From assembly GCA_017523995.1 (NCBI GenBank), contig JAFWUX010000100.1, positions 1 through 34,977 on the forward strand: a stretch of DNA of 34,977 bases, in the 5' to 3' direction. Positions 24,611 to 33,100 of the stretch are shown in pieces (the stretch's first letter is position 1; every line of letters starts with the position of its first letter). A program made the translations under genes and the position numbers. Below the pieces are notes generated by a model that saw only the letters and a list, made by a program, of their open reading frames with translations, did no database searches and was not told the DNA's origin. This DNA comes from Oscillospiraceae bacterium (GTDB lineage: Bacteria > Bacillota_A > Clostridia > Oscillospirales > Ruminococcaceae).

Positions 24611-24656
24611 AAAAAATCCGCATCAATCGGGCGAAAGAACCTGATTGATGCGGATT
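24611..24656 (-). terminator. Terminator of the SOS polymerase operon
   Basis: A perfect 14-bp stem AATCCGCATCAATC (24615-24628) pairs with GATTGATGCGGATT (24643-24656). On the minus strand the stem runs into six T residues (plus-strand A-run 24611-24616). It lies about 100 bp downstream of the YolD-like gene, beyond repeat copy 2. It may work in both directions because the plus strand ends in TTCATTTTAT. Confidence 0.85.
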
Positions 24657-24670
24657 CATTTTATCATATC

Positions 24671-24754
24671 ATAAAAACGGATTCCAAAGGATAGTATCCT
24701 TTGGCGAGGGGTATGGGGGCGAGGAGCTCCCATTACAGATCCATCGGAGATACC
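24671..24754 (-). repeat. 3' repeat element, copy 2
   Basis: On the minus strand this begins GGTATCTCCGATGGAT one base after the YolD-like stop codon. It contains a perfect 10-bp hairpin CCAAAGGATA/TATCCTTTGG with a single-base centre (24684-24704), and ends in GGAATCCGTTTTTAT. The layout matches copies 1 and 3, with different but complementary stem bases. The terminator at 24611-24656 follows. Confidence 0.78.
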
Positions 24755-24755
24755 T

Positions 24756-25160
24756 CTATCTGCAAAACAGAATCCGGCAGATAGCGGGCACAGCGATCTC
24801 GACCTGCTCGGTGAATCTGAGCATGCCGTGCTCCTGATCGTAAAAGCGGAAGTGTCCGGTAAAGGAGAGATAAGCGCCGCCCTCCTTGTGCAGATCGGGC
24901 TGAAAGAACGTGACGGTCACGAGCGGCTGCGCGGATTCCAGTGCGATGAGCCGCTGCAGTGCCGCATCAAGCGACGCCAGATCATCCTCGCACATATTTT
25001 CGCGTGCCACGGTCAGGCGGGCGGTCTCGTCGATCTCCTCATCGAAGCCGGTCAGCGCGGCGAAAGCGGAAAACTGTGCCGCACGGCTGAGCGGCGGCAT
25101 CGGTCTGTGCAGCCGCAGCCTGTAGCGCGGATGCTGCATGATGTCGGTGTAATTGTCCAT
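24756..25160 (-). CDS. YolD-like protein
   Basis: This 134-residue protein has the conserved block of Firmicutes YolD-like proteins near the N-terminus (MPPLSRAAQFSAFAALTGFDEEIDET, residues 20-45), followed by a helix with ENM and a beta-rich C-terminal half (VTVTFFQPD, YLSFTGHFRFYD). YolD-like proteins usually accompany UvrX/UmuC-type Y-family polymerases and are thought, mostly from context, to act as UmuD-like partners. Here it is the last gene of the polymerase operon, 18 bases after the ATPase gene. The start ATG at 25158-25160 is preceded by AAGGGGG at 8-nt spacing. A repeat element follows the stop by one base. Confidence 0.82.
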   Translation of the reverse strand: MDNYTDIMQHPRYRLRLHRPMPPLSRAAQFSAFAALTGFDEEIDETARLTVARENMCEDDLASLDAALQRLIALESAQPLVTVTFFQPDLHKEGGAYLSFTGHFRFYDQEHGMLRFTEQVEIAVPAICRILFCR

Positions 25161-25178
25161 GTGCGATGCCCCCTTGCA

Positions 25179-25895
25179 TCAAAGAATCTCCAGACGCCGC
25201 AGTATTTGCACGCGGTCATCGAGAAACATCTTCGTCACGCGGTAGCTTTCGGTGTCCTCATAGGCGCAGGGATGGATGCTGCCGCCGTCGAACGAGAGAA
25301 TTTCCGCATCCGGCAGACCGAGCAGAATGGGGGAGTGCGTCGCAATGAGAAACTGCGAGCCCTGCTCCGCGCAGTGCGCAATCTCGAGCAGAAGTGTGAG
25401 CTGCCGCTGCGGAGAGAGCGCCGCCTCGGGCTCATCGAGCAGATAGATGCTGCTGCCGCGAAAATTTTTCTGCACGAGTTTCAGGAAGCTCTCACCGTGC
25501 GAATGCTCATGATAATGCTGCGGAATGCCGTTGATGCGGCTGTATGCCTCCTCCGCCGTCGCGACGTTATAGAAGCTTTCCGCGCGCAGAAAATAGCCCC
25601 AGCTGACCTTATTCCAGCCCTTGACGAGCTGCATCGCACCGCAAAGCTCCGAGTGCGAATCGTAGGTTGAAAAGCTGTAATTGCGCGTGCCGCCCTCGGG
25701 ATTAAACCCGTATGCGACCGCGATTGCCTCGAGCAGCGTGGATTTGCCGCTGCCGTTTTCGCCGACAAAAAACGTCACCGGCTGCCGGAATTTCAGCGTG
25801 TCCAGTCCGGCAAGCGCAGGGATGCCGCGCAGATAGCTATCGTTTGCGATCTGCGTCCAGTCGATGCGCAGCTCGCGGATAAACAGTTCATTCAT
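25179..25895 (-). CDS. AAA/ABC-type predicted ATPase (COG3910-like)
   Basis: This 238-residue soluble ATPase has Walker A GENGSGKST (45-53), a signature-like HGESF (133-137), Walker B IYLLDEPEAALSP (150-162) and an H-loop ATHSPIL with His187. No membrane segment or partner permease is present. The compact SMC/Rad50-like head without coiled coil fits the small predicted ATPases of the AAA_21/COG3910 group, which are often found in isolation. Here it lies between the Y-family polymerase (75 bp upstream) and the YolD-like gene (18 bp downstream), and so is probably co-induced with them by DNA damage. A direct role in translesion synthesis is inference from context only. Confidence 0.85.
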   Translation of the reverse strand: MNELFIRELRIDWTQIANDSYLRGIPALAGLDTLKFRQPVTFFVGENGSGKSTLLEAIAVAYGFNPEGGTRNYSFSTYDSHSELCGAMQLVKGWNKVSWGYFLRAESFYNVATAEEAYSRINGIPQHYHEHSHGESFLKLVQKNFRGSSIYLLDEPEAALSPQRQLTLLLEIAHCAEQGSQFLIATHSPILLGLPDAEILSFDGGSIHPCAYEDTESYRVTKMFLDDRVQILRRLEIL

Positions 25896-25970
25896 ATGAT
25901 AACTCCGGTCAGGCGGCAGATCACCGCCGTAATTTTTATCATTGTAACCGATCCTGCGCGGAATGTCAAG

Positions 25971-27455
25971 TCATGCGCGGTGCCCGCCGACCTGCCCGTT
26001 CCGCTCGATCGCGGTCGCACCGGCGAGAAAGTTCATCCCCTTGAGGACAGCGTTTTTGCCGTAGCGGTATTTGAGCCGGAGCAGCGCCTCCTGCAGACTG
26101 CGCTCCTTTTGCAGCCGGATATTTTCGCGCTGACGCTGCCGTTCCAGTGCCTCGACATCGTCAAACAGCCCGTACTGCACCGGCGTATCGTCTGCGGCGA
26201 CTGACTCTTCCGCGACCGCGTGATTGCAGATCACATTGATGCGCCGGACCGAAAGCAGCGGATCGACGATCTGATCATAGAGCTGCGCGGCGGCGGCGGT
26301 CAGCAGCTTCGCCGAGGATGTGAACCTGCCGAGATTGATCGAGCCGTGCGCCGGTTTTGGTACGATCTTGCCGTAATGATTCAGCTCGATCCGTCCGTCA
26401 TAGTCCGCCGGAATGCCCGTGGAATCATAGCCGATGTGCAGCACAAGCTGATCGGCAGCGAGCCCCTTGCGCACGAGATCGAGTGCAAGCTGATCGGTCA
26501 TTTCGCGGCAGATCAGCCGCCCCTTTTCCGCAGTGTATGCGCACGGAAGCACCTGTCCCTGACTGATGCTGTGATTCTCCGGACGGTATGCCTTGATTGC
26601 GGAAAGCTCCGTCGGCTCATAGCCCCATGCATGGTCGATGATCAGCTCTGCGTTGACGCCGAACATCCGGAACAGCTTGTCCTCCGAGGTCTCTGAAAAG
26701 CGCGCTAAATCGCCCATTGTGTAGATATATTCGCGTTCGAGCCTGCGTGCCGTGCCGCTCCCGATCCGCCAGAAATCGGTCAGGGGACGGTGCCCCCAGA
26801 GCACTTTTCTGTAGGACATTTCATCCAGCTCCGCGATGCGCACACCGTCCTTGTCGGGCGGCATTTTTTTCGCGACAATGTCCATCGCGACCTTTGCGAG
26901 ATAGAGGTTTGTCCCGATGCCTGCGGTCGCGGTGATGCCTGTCTGCGCAAGGACATCGCGCACCATTTTCATCACGAGATCATGCGCCGTGCAGCGGTAG
27001 GTCTGTAGGTAGCCGGTGACGTCGATGAACACCTCGTCGATCGAATAGACATAGATATCCTCGGGCGCAATATAATCCAAATATATTTTATAGATCTGCG
27101 TGCTGACTTCCATATACCGGCGCATGCGCGGCATCGCAACGATATAGTCAAGCTCCAGCGCAGGATTTTTTGCGAGCGCATCCGCAAAGCAGGATTTGCC
27201 GGTGAATGCGTGCTGCGGCGCACGGTTCCGGCGGCGCGCGTTCTCCTGATCAATCTTCTGGATTGCCTCAAACAGGCGCGGTCTGCCGGGGACGCCGACC
27301 GCCTTCAGCGAAGGGGAAACCGCAAGACAGATTGTCTTTTCGGAGCGGCTGTGATCGGCAACCAGCAGGTTCGTGTTCAGCGGATCGTAGCCCTTGTCCG
27401 CGCATTCGACAGAGGCATAAAAGGATTTCAGGTCAATGCAAAGATACTGCGGCAT
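25971..27455 (-). CDS. Y-family DNA polymerase, UvrX/UmuC-like
   Basis: This 494-residue translesion polymerase belongs to the Firmicutes UvrX / YqjW type rather than the DinB type. The palm carboxylates are in YLCIDLKSFYASVEC (Asp8) and VYSIDEVFIDVT (Asp140, Glu141). The LAVSPSLKAVGVPGRPRLFE stretch is typical of the UmuC group. A long charged C-terminal helix (about 435-470, ERQRQRENIRLQKERSLQE) precedes a tail that may contact the clamp or YolD-like partner. A GTG at 27462-27464 is in frame but overlaps the Shine-Dalgarno; ATG 27453-27455 has AGGAG at 8-nt spacing and is preferred. The promoter carries a LexA box, so it should be SOS-induced. Confidence 0.93.
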   Translation of the reverse strand: MPQYLCIDLKSFYASVECADKGYDPLNTNLLVADHSRSEKTICLAVSPSLKAVGVPGRPRLFEAIQKIDQENARRRNRAPQHAFTGKSCFADALAKNPALELDYIVAMPRMRRYMEVSTQIYKIYLDYIAPEDIYVYSIDEVFIDVTGYLQTYRCTAHDLVMKMVRDVLAQTGITATAGIGTNLYLAKVAMDIVAKKMPPDKDGVRIAELDEMSYRKVLWGHRPLTDFWRIGSGTARRLEREYIYTMGDLARFSETSEDKLFRMFGVNAELIIDHAWGYEPTELSAIKAYRPENHSISQGQVLPCAYTAEKGRLICREMTDQLALDLVRKGLAADQLVLHIGYDSTGIPADYDGRIELNHYGKIVPKPAHGSINLGRFTSSAKLLTAAAAQLYDQIVDPLLSVRRINVICNHAVAEESVAADDTPVQYGLFDDVEALERQRQRENIRLQKERSLQEALLRLKYRYGKNAVLKGMNFLAGATAIERNGQVGGHRA

Positions 27456-27489
27456 CGGGCACACTCCTCTCTTTCCGCACGTTTGTTCG

Positions 27490-27501
27490 GAACATTAGTT
27501 C
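27490..27501 (-). promoter_or_regulatory. LexA (SOS) box
   Basis: GAACATTAGTTC fits the Gram-positive LexA/DinR core GAAC-N4-GTTC exactly. It lies 6 bp downstream of the -10 box of the polymerase promoter, over the predicted transcription start, where bound LexA would block initiation. A second partial palindrome, TGTTCGGAACA, overlaps it at 27485-27495. Confidence 0.85.
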
Positions 27502-27507
27502 TGTTTC

Positions 27508-27536
27508 ATTATACTACGAATCCGCAGGCTTGTCAA
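27508..27536 (-). promoter_or_regulatory. Consensus promoter of the SOS polymerase operon
   Basis: On the minus strand, TTGACA (27531-27536) and TATAAT (27508-27513) are both perfect and separated by 17 bp. Such a strong promoter directly followed by a LexA box is the usual arrangement for a tightly repressed damage-inducible operon. Confidence 0.9.
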
Positions 27537-27621
27537 GAGCAAATCGCAAATTTGTTGAAACTGTATGAGGATCGGCACTGTAATTCTATCGTATTTTCAG
27601 AAAAAACTAAGCTTCCGGATA

Positions 27622-27650
27622 TTGACAGACGCCCGCCGGAATGTTATAAT
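27622..27650 (+). promoter_or_regulatory. Consensus promoter of the polysaccharide deacetylase gene
   Basis: TTGACA (27622-27627) and TATAAT (27645-27650) are perfect hexamers with 17-bp spacing, giving a leader of about 33 nt. No LexA box is nearby, so expression is probably independent of the divergent SOS operon. Confidence 0.88.
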
Positions 27651-27689
27651 AATGGTGGCAGATTTGCTAGAAAGCGAAGTTGAATCTAC

Positions 27690-28610
27690 ATGAACCAAAA
27701 CGAATCAGAACAGAAAAATCACATGGTGAAGCTGCTGCTGCTGGGTGTCTGGGTGCTTTATGTGCTGCTTGTGTTCCTGAATAACCGCGCACCGGATGAC
27801 CGGTCGGCAGCGAATGTGCAGGAGGATTCCGCACCGGTGACCGAGCTTGCGCCGGAATCGCAGCCGACGGACGCCGCCCTGATACCGGATGTCACACAGC
27901 CCACAGAGGCGGAACCCGCCCCGACTGTGACGCAGCCGCTTGTCCCGCGTGATATTTATCTGACATTTGATGACGGTCCCTGCGCGAATACGCCGCATGT
28001 GCTGGATATTCTGGACAGCTACAATGCGAAGGCGACCTTTTTCACGGTCGGATTTTTTGTGAACCGCTATCCGGATTATGCGGCGGAGATTGTCAACCGC
28101 GGCAACGTGATCGCGTGTCATTCCTATACCCACGATGTAAAACAGTGCTACGCCTCTGCGGATGCGTTTATGAATGAGCTGGGGCAGTGGCGGCAGGCAG
28201 TGACGAATGCCTGCGGATATCTGCCGGAGCGGATCTGTGTGCGGTTCCCCGGCGGTTCGATGTCGAAATATGCCGCGGATGTCAGCGATGAGATCAAGCA
28301 GCGGCTGTTTCAGGACGGCTACCGCTGGTTCAACTGGAACGCCGGCGATAATGACAAGTGGCAGAAGGGCAACACGGAGAATCTGCCGGATGAAGAATAC
28401 TTTATGAAGTCTTACCGCGAGTGCATGCGCTGGTTTGACAACGAGCCGGCGACGCCGGTGGTGTTCCTGTTCCATGATACGGAGGAGGGGACTGTGAAGA
28501 TTCTGCCGGCGGTGATGCATGATCTGGTGGAGCGCGGATATCGTTTCAAGACGCTGGATACCCACCCGGATTGGGACGCCCTCGACATGTCCGCCCTCAC
28601 TGCACCGTAG
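27690..28610 (+). CDS. Membrane-anchored polysaccharide deacetylase (NodB domain)
   Basis: This 306-residue enzyme probably removes acetyl groups from cell-wall or surface glycans outside the membrane. One membrane segment (about residues 13-30) is followed by a Pro/Ala/Thr-rich wall-spanning linker (35-85) and a NodB homology domain (88-293). The metal and catalytic motifs are present: TFDDGP (92-97, Asp94-Asp95), HSYTH (144-148), RFPGGS (185-190), NAGDND (217-222) and LFHD (260-263, His262). This is the peptidoglycan GlcNAc deacetylase-like group. The ribosome binding site is weak (GAAAGCGAAG). It stands alone between its own promoter and a repeat element plus terminator. Peptidoglycan as substrate is inferred. 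Confidence 0.92.
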   Translation: MNQNESEQKNHMVKLLLLGVWVLYVLLVFLNNRAPDDRSAANVQEDSAPVTELAPESQPTDAALIPDVTQPTEAEPAPTVTQPLVPRDIYLTFDDGPCANTPHVLDILDSYNAKATFFTVGFFVNRYPDYAAEIVNRGNVIACHSYTHDVKQCYASADAFMNELGQWRQAVTNACGYLPERICVRFPGGSMSKYAADVSDEIKQRLFQDGYRWFNWNAGDNDKWQKGNTENLPDEEYFMKSYRECMRWFDNEPATPVVFLFHDTEEGTVKILPAVMHDLVERGYRFKTLDTHPDWDALDMSALTAP

Positions 28611-28613
28611 TGC

Positions 28614-28699
28614 GGTATCTCCGATGGATTTGTAATGAGGGCTTTGCCCTCAAACTCCCACCAGAGGGATATTATCCCTCTGGACTCCCATTTTTATAT
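28614..28699 (+). repeat. 3' repeat element, copy 3
   Basis: GGTATCTCCGATGGAT starts three bases after the deacetylase stop. Two perfect hairpins follow: GAGGGC-TTT-GCCCTC (28637-28651) and CCAGAGGGATA/TATCCCTCTGG (28661-28683), then GACTCCCATTTTTAT. It is in the sense orientation of the upstream gene, as are copies 1 and 2, and is also followed by a terminator-type stem. Confidence 0.8.
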
Positions 28700-28712
28700 A
28701 TGGATAAAAGTA

Positions 28713-28753
28713 AGCCGCTAAATCAGCGTAAATGCGTTGATTCAGCGGCTTTT
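28713..28753 (+). terminator. Terminator after the deacetylase gene
   Basis: AGCCGCTAAATCAGCG (28713-28728) pairs with CGTTGATTCAGCGGCT (28735-28750), with two mismatches, followed by TTTTAC. The loop bases GCGTAAATG also occur in the loop of the terminator at 143-177 when read on its minus strand, so repeat element and terminator may travel as one unit. Confidence 0.75.
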
Positions 28754-28838
28754 ACTTTTATCTTTTCACTTTTCGTTTTTCTCTATTCACTTTGAGACTG
28801 ATAAGTTTTTGTTTCTTGTCCTTTATCTTTTCGTCAAA

Positions 28839-29157
28839 TAGATTTTTTCACTGGGCGCGGGGCGCAAGTGCGAGGGGAGAACCCCTTTCCTGATTCCTTG
28901 CCCCCTTAGGCGTAAGCCTTGCGTTTGGCTTTGGTTGTATCTTAAAAGCAACACTATTTTAGTAAAAGACCTGCGCACATACAAGCGGCTTACATCAAAC
29001 GAGTGACTTACGCCCCAAGGGGGTCAAGGAATGAGGAAAGGGGAGCGCGAGGGGAAAACCTAAAGGGGATAGGGGGAATGTGAGCTCGCGAACCTTCCCC
29101 CTGTCCTCTTTGGGTTTCCCCCTCGCATTCGCGCCCCGCGCCCAGTAAAAATAGACA
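28839..29157. mobile_element. MITE-like inverted-repeat element without coding capacity
   Basis: The ends are inverted copies. ACTGGGCGCGGGGCGC...TGCGAGGGG (28850-28877) matches the reverse complement of 29119-29146 with two mismatches in 28 bases, and the A/T-rich flanks also match. Inside, the left arm (TTTCCTGATTCCTTGCCCCCTT...GGCGTAAG) is inverted again at about 29008-29045, and the right third folds on itself (29048-29133). The whole could form a long branched hairpin. No transposase or reliable ORF is present, so it is a non-autonomous element or a large structured repeat. Direct target duplications were not clearly identified. Confidence 0.65.
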
Positions 29158-29367
29158 TTCGGACAAAAGATCAAGAACAAGAAAACAAAAATCTGCCTTT
29201 AGCAAAATGGATGTCGGCACTGCGGATTAGAACAAGCAAACAATTCCGCACTGTTCGTGCATCAAGCGCAAAAATCCCCCGCAGACCTAAACGCAGGGCT
29301 TTTATTCTGTAATTCAAAGATGACAAAACTGTAAGATTCAGATAATGCCATTGTCATATAAGCGTGC
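29158..29367. other. Intergenic region between MITE-like element and ABC operon
   Basis: About 210 bases with no gene. The stretch CTGCCTTTAGCAAAATGGATGTCGGCACTGC (about 29191-29221) resembles the sequence at 2605-2633 (GACCTTTAGCAATATGGA...GGGCACTGC), suggesting a small dispersed repeat. Nothing else is recognised. Confidence 0.4.
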
Positions 29368-29373
29368 TATAAT
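29368..29373 (+). promoter_or_regulatory. Candidate -10 box of the ABC transporter operon
   Basis: TATAAT (29368-29373) lies 28 bp before the ATG, but no good -35 hexamer is found at 17 bp. A weak -35 is common when a response regulator activates the promoter, and the regulator encoded downstream is the obvious candidate. The upstream motif CTGTAAGATTCAGATAATG (about 29329-29347) could be its site; this is speculative. Confidence 0.5.
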
Positions 29374-29400
29374 AGAATCAAAAGAGCGGGAGGTACGCTT

Positions 29401-30111
29401 ATGGAATTATTAAAAGTTGAAGAACTCTGTAAGGTCTACGGCAAAGGAGAAAACGAAGTCAAAGCGGTGGACGGTGTGTCGTTCAGTGTTCCGAAGGGAC
29501 AGATGGTCGCAATTATCGGAGCGAGCGGCTCGGGGAAGTCCACGCTGCTGCATATGATCGGTGCAGTTGACCGCCCGACCTCCGGCAAAATCTTTCTGGA
29601 CGGGCAGGATGTCTTCCGGCAGAATAACAGAGAGCTCGCGATCTTCCGCAGACGGCAGGTCGGGCTGATCTATCAGTTCTATAATCTGATTCCCGTGCTG
29701 ACGGCGGAGGAGAATATCATACTCCCGATCCTGATGGACGGCAGAAAGCCGGACAGGGTGCATCTCGAAACGATCCTTGATATGCTCGGGCTGAAAGAAC
29801 GCAGAAATCATCTTCCGTCACAGATGTCGGGCGGACAGCAGCAGCGTGTTTCCATCGGCAGAGCGATCTTCACATCGCCGCAGGTCATCCTTGCGGACGA
29901 GCCGACCGGCAATCTTGACAGCAAGAACAGCGCAGAGATCATGGAGCTGTTCCGCCGCTCTAATAAGGAGTTAAAGCAGACTATCATCATTATCACACAT
30001 GATGAGAAAATAGCCGAGCAATGCGACCGGGTCATTGTACTGAGTGACGGTAAAATCATATCGGACGAGGGCAATTCCGCGCAGGGGGAGGCGGACAGCA
30101 ATGAGATATGA
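29401..30111 (+). CDS. ABC transporter ATP-binding protein (MacB/LolD/BceA type)
   Basis: This 236-residue ATPase energises the FtsX-family permease encoded next. Walker A is GASGSGKST (40-48), the Q-loop is YQFYNLIP (Gln92), the signature is MSGGQQQR (142-149), Walker B is VILADEPTG (162-170) and the H-loop is ITHDE. Residues PVLTAEENI after the Q-loop are typical of the mechanotransmission / peptide-resistance ABC group. GGGAGG lies 7 bases before the ATG. The gene overlaps the permease gene by 11 bases, implying coupling. With the two-component genes downstream it forms a module usually linked to sensing or resisting antimicrobial peptides or other envelope stress. Confidence 0.95.
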   Translation: MELLKVEELCKVYGKGENEVKAVDGVSFSVPKGQMVAIIGASGSGKSTLLHMIGAVDRPTSGKIFLDGQDVFRQNNRELAIFRRRQVGLIYQFYNLIPVLTAEENIILPILMDGRKPDRVHLETILDMLGLKERRNHLPSQMSGGQQQRVSIGRAIFTSPQVILADEPTGNLDSKNSAEIMELFRRSNKELKQTIIIITHDEKIAEQCDRVIVLSDGKIISDEGNSAQGEADSNEI

Positions 30112-33100
30112 AAGCTTGCTTGCGTCCCGCTACATCAAAGCGCAGAAACGGCAGTCTGTGTTTACTTGCATGAGCATCATCGCAGCAGTTGCAGTCATTG
30201 CAATGGTCTTTATTCTTTACAGCGTCTGCATGAATTGCCTTGAGAACACCTATTACAGTGAAGCACCCTATCATCTGGTATTCAGCGAGCTGACCGAAGA
30301 GCAGGGCGAAGCAATGGCAGATTTTGCCGAAGTCCGTTCCCTGCAGCTCAGCCGCACGCCGGACGGTGTTTCGGCATCTGTGTTATTCGGCAGCGACATC
30401 GGCGACCGTGAGATCTGGCTGATGAATGCCGCAAAGAAGATCGGCGCATCTGACAAGTATGAGCGCAGCATACACAACAGTATGCACGGCGCATATGAAT
30501 GGAACGATAATCTCATGAAGATGGACGGCGTCTATGACGGCGCGCATCTGGTCAAGCTGCGGATTTTCTGCATCTTCTTCATTTTTGCGGTTCTGATTGC
30601 ATTTGCGCTCCGCATGATCATTGACACGGCTTTTGAGGTTTCCTCAAAGGAGCGCGAACGGCATTACGGCGTTTTGCAGTCGATCGGCGCAACGCCGGAG
30701 CAGATTGTCCGTATCATCACCTATGAGGGACTGCGGCTCTGCGTCATTGCAATTCCGTTCGGACTGATCGCAGGCATTGGATTTGCATATCTGATGTACA
30801 ATGTACTGCTTGCGTCCGGACTTGCCGATCTCTTTCAGGGCATGACGGCAGCAAAGGTCAGCCTGCCGTTTTCGGTTGACTGGAAAATGCTGCTTGTCGC
30901 GGCGGCTGTCGGCATCGTGTGGGTGTTTCTCTCCGCATACGGCGTCGGCATGCGCATCATCAAAAAGACGCCGATGGAAGCGATCACAACACGCGCCAAC
31001 AATGTCGAAAAGGTCAGAAAGCGCACGCTTTCCGGTCTGCTGTTCGGTATCTCCGGCAGTATTGCTTCGCGCAATGCAAGGCGGCAGAAAAAGCGCTTTG
31101 CGATTACCGTTCTGACGCTGACTGTTTCGATCACGATGTTTGCGCTGTTTTCCACAATGACGGAAACAGTCGAGCGCAGCATCACCGAATATACCTCTCT
31201 TATATTATGGGGAGAAGGCGAAAGCGAAGAAGGCGCAGCCGATATTGACTTTGGATTTGAGCTCGGAAATTGGGACAAAGGCATCAACTATACAGAAGCA
31301 ATAGAGCCGCTTACAGAAAGCGGACTTTTTGACCATATCGCTTTTTCTGTGGAAGAGTCGTTTCAGTCAACAGAATCCGACGACCCGGTTTATGTTGATT
31401 ATGTCAACAGGGAAACCTACACGCAGCTTTTCGGAGCGGATCCCCCGGTCAGCTATGACGAGCTGCTCCGCTCCGGCGGATATGTATACAATTCCGCCTG
31501 CAAGGATTACGCAAAGTATGCAGATCAGCTGCAAAGCGGTTCTCTGACGCTGAACAGCGTTTATCTGACGCTGCCGGAAAGCACGGACATCGAGCAAATG
31601 GGCTATGTGGATCGGATCAAGCGTGCTGCCGCAGAGGAAAAACCGCATACAGTCGATATCATCGGACAGGTATCAATCAAAAAAAAGATAGCTCTTGTAT
31701 CATATGACAGCTATTTATTATTCGGTGCAATCGAGACACATGAAAACATCGCGCCGGAATGGTTCGGCGGTTTTTTCCATTATACGTGGGCGCAATGCGC
31801 CTATGCCAAAAACGGCGCAGACGATTATCAGTACAATGCTGCGGATCTGAAAAAAGCAGAGGACTGGTTCAAAGAGCATTCGGATATCATAGGCTCAGTA
31901 GAGCATGATGAGCACTTTTTTGATGATACTTTTTACAGAATAAAGTGGAAAACGCACAGTATTATGGCGACGATCCGCGCCGGTGTGCTGATTCTCAATC
32001 TCCTGATTGCGCTGGCAGCGCTCATCAACCTGATGAATATTATCTCGACCGGCATCGCAAACCGCCGCAGCGAGCTGGCATCGCTGCAATGCGTCGGCAT
32101 GACCGACAAACAGCTAGACCGCATGGCAATCATCGAATGCCTGCAGTTTGCTGGCGCGGCGGCGATCATTTCCGCCTTGCTCTGCACGCTCATCATCTTC
32201 GGCACGGAAACCGGTCTGCAGGCGCTCATCAATGCTTCGTTTGTGGATGAACCGGAAGAAACCAGAAAAATGCTCAAAGGTCTGATTCACTTTGACCGTG
32301 TGAAGCCTTTTATCCGGGTTGGTCTTGCTGCGCTGGCGGCATTTGCGGCAGGCTGTTTCACCTCGCTTGTCATGCTCCGCGTGCAGAACAACGAAAGCCT
32401 TTCCGACCAGATTCGCGGCTCCGAAATGAAACTCGATACGAAGAAATCGCACATTCTCCGAAACAGTATCCTTGCGGTCGCGGGTGCATTTATCCTCACG
32501 ATTGCAGGACTGCGGATTTTCAGCGTTGTATCCTATCATAATGACCGGAACGAATATGCAAAAGCAGGCTATCTGAATCTTGTAGACGGCGCGGACAACA
32601 AGATCAATGTTTACAGCACCGGCGTTCCAAACGGCAAGCATACGATTGTCGGGCTTGCGGGCATGGGCATTGAGGACTATCCGGTTAGTACGAAGGCACT
32701 CAATGAACGGCTCGGCAAGGAAAACACGGTCGTATATGCTGACCGTCCGGGTTACGGCTTCAGCGATGATTCTTACAAAAAACAGACGCTGGAAGAAGTT
32801 GTGGAGAATTACCGCGCCGGACTGAAAAACGCAGGCTTTGAAGCACCGTATGTGCTGATGCCGCATTCCTACGCAAGCTTCTATGCGCTCTGGTGGCAGG
32901 CGAAATATCCGGATGAAATCGAAGCGATTGTGTTCATTGACAGCATAAATGTACCAAAGAATGAACACTGGCGTTCGTGGACGATTGACAATTATCCCTC
33001 GGAATCTGCTGCCTATGCAGATGCGTTCAGATACTGGCTGCGGACATGGCTCGGATTAGACAGACTGATTGATTATTATCCGGAAAGTGCGGAAGATCAG

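Noticed and set aside
28571..28795. Short plus-strand ORF over repeat copy 3, resembling part of a frame at 182-451 (YLRWI(C/Y)N)
   Set aside because: The shared peptide comes only from the shared repeat DNA, and the two frames have no common start or ribosome site. It is explained by the repeat.
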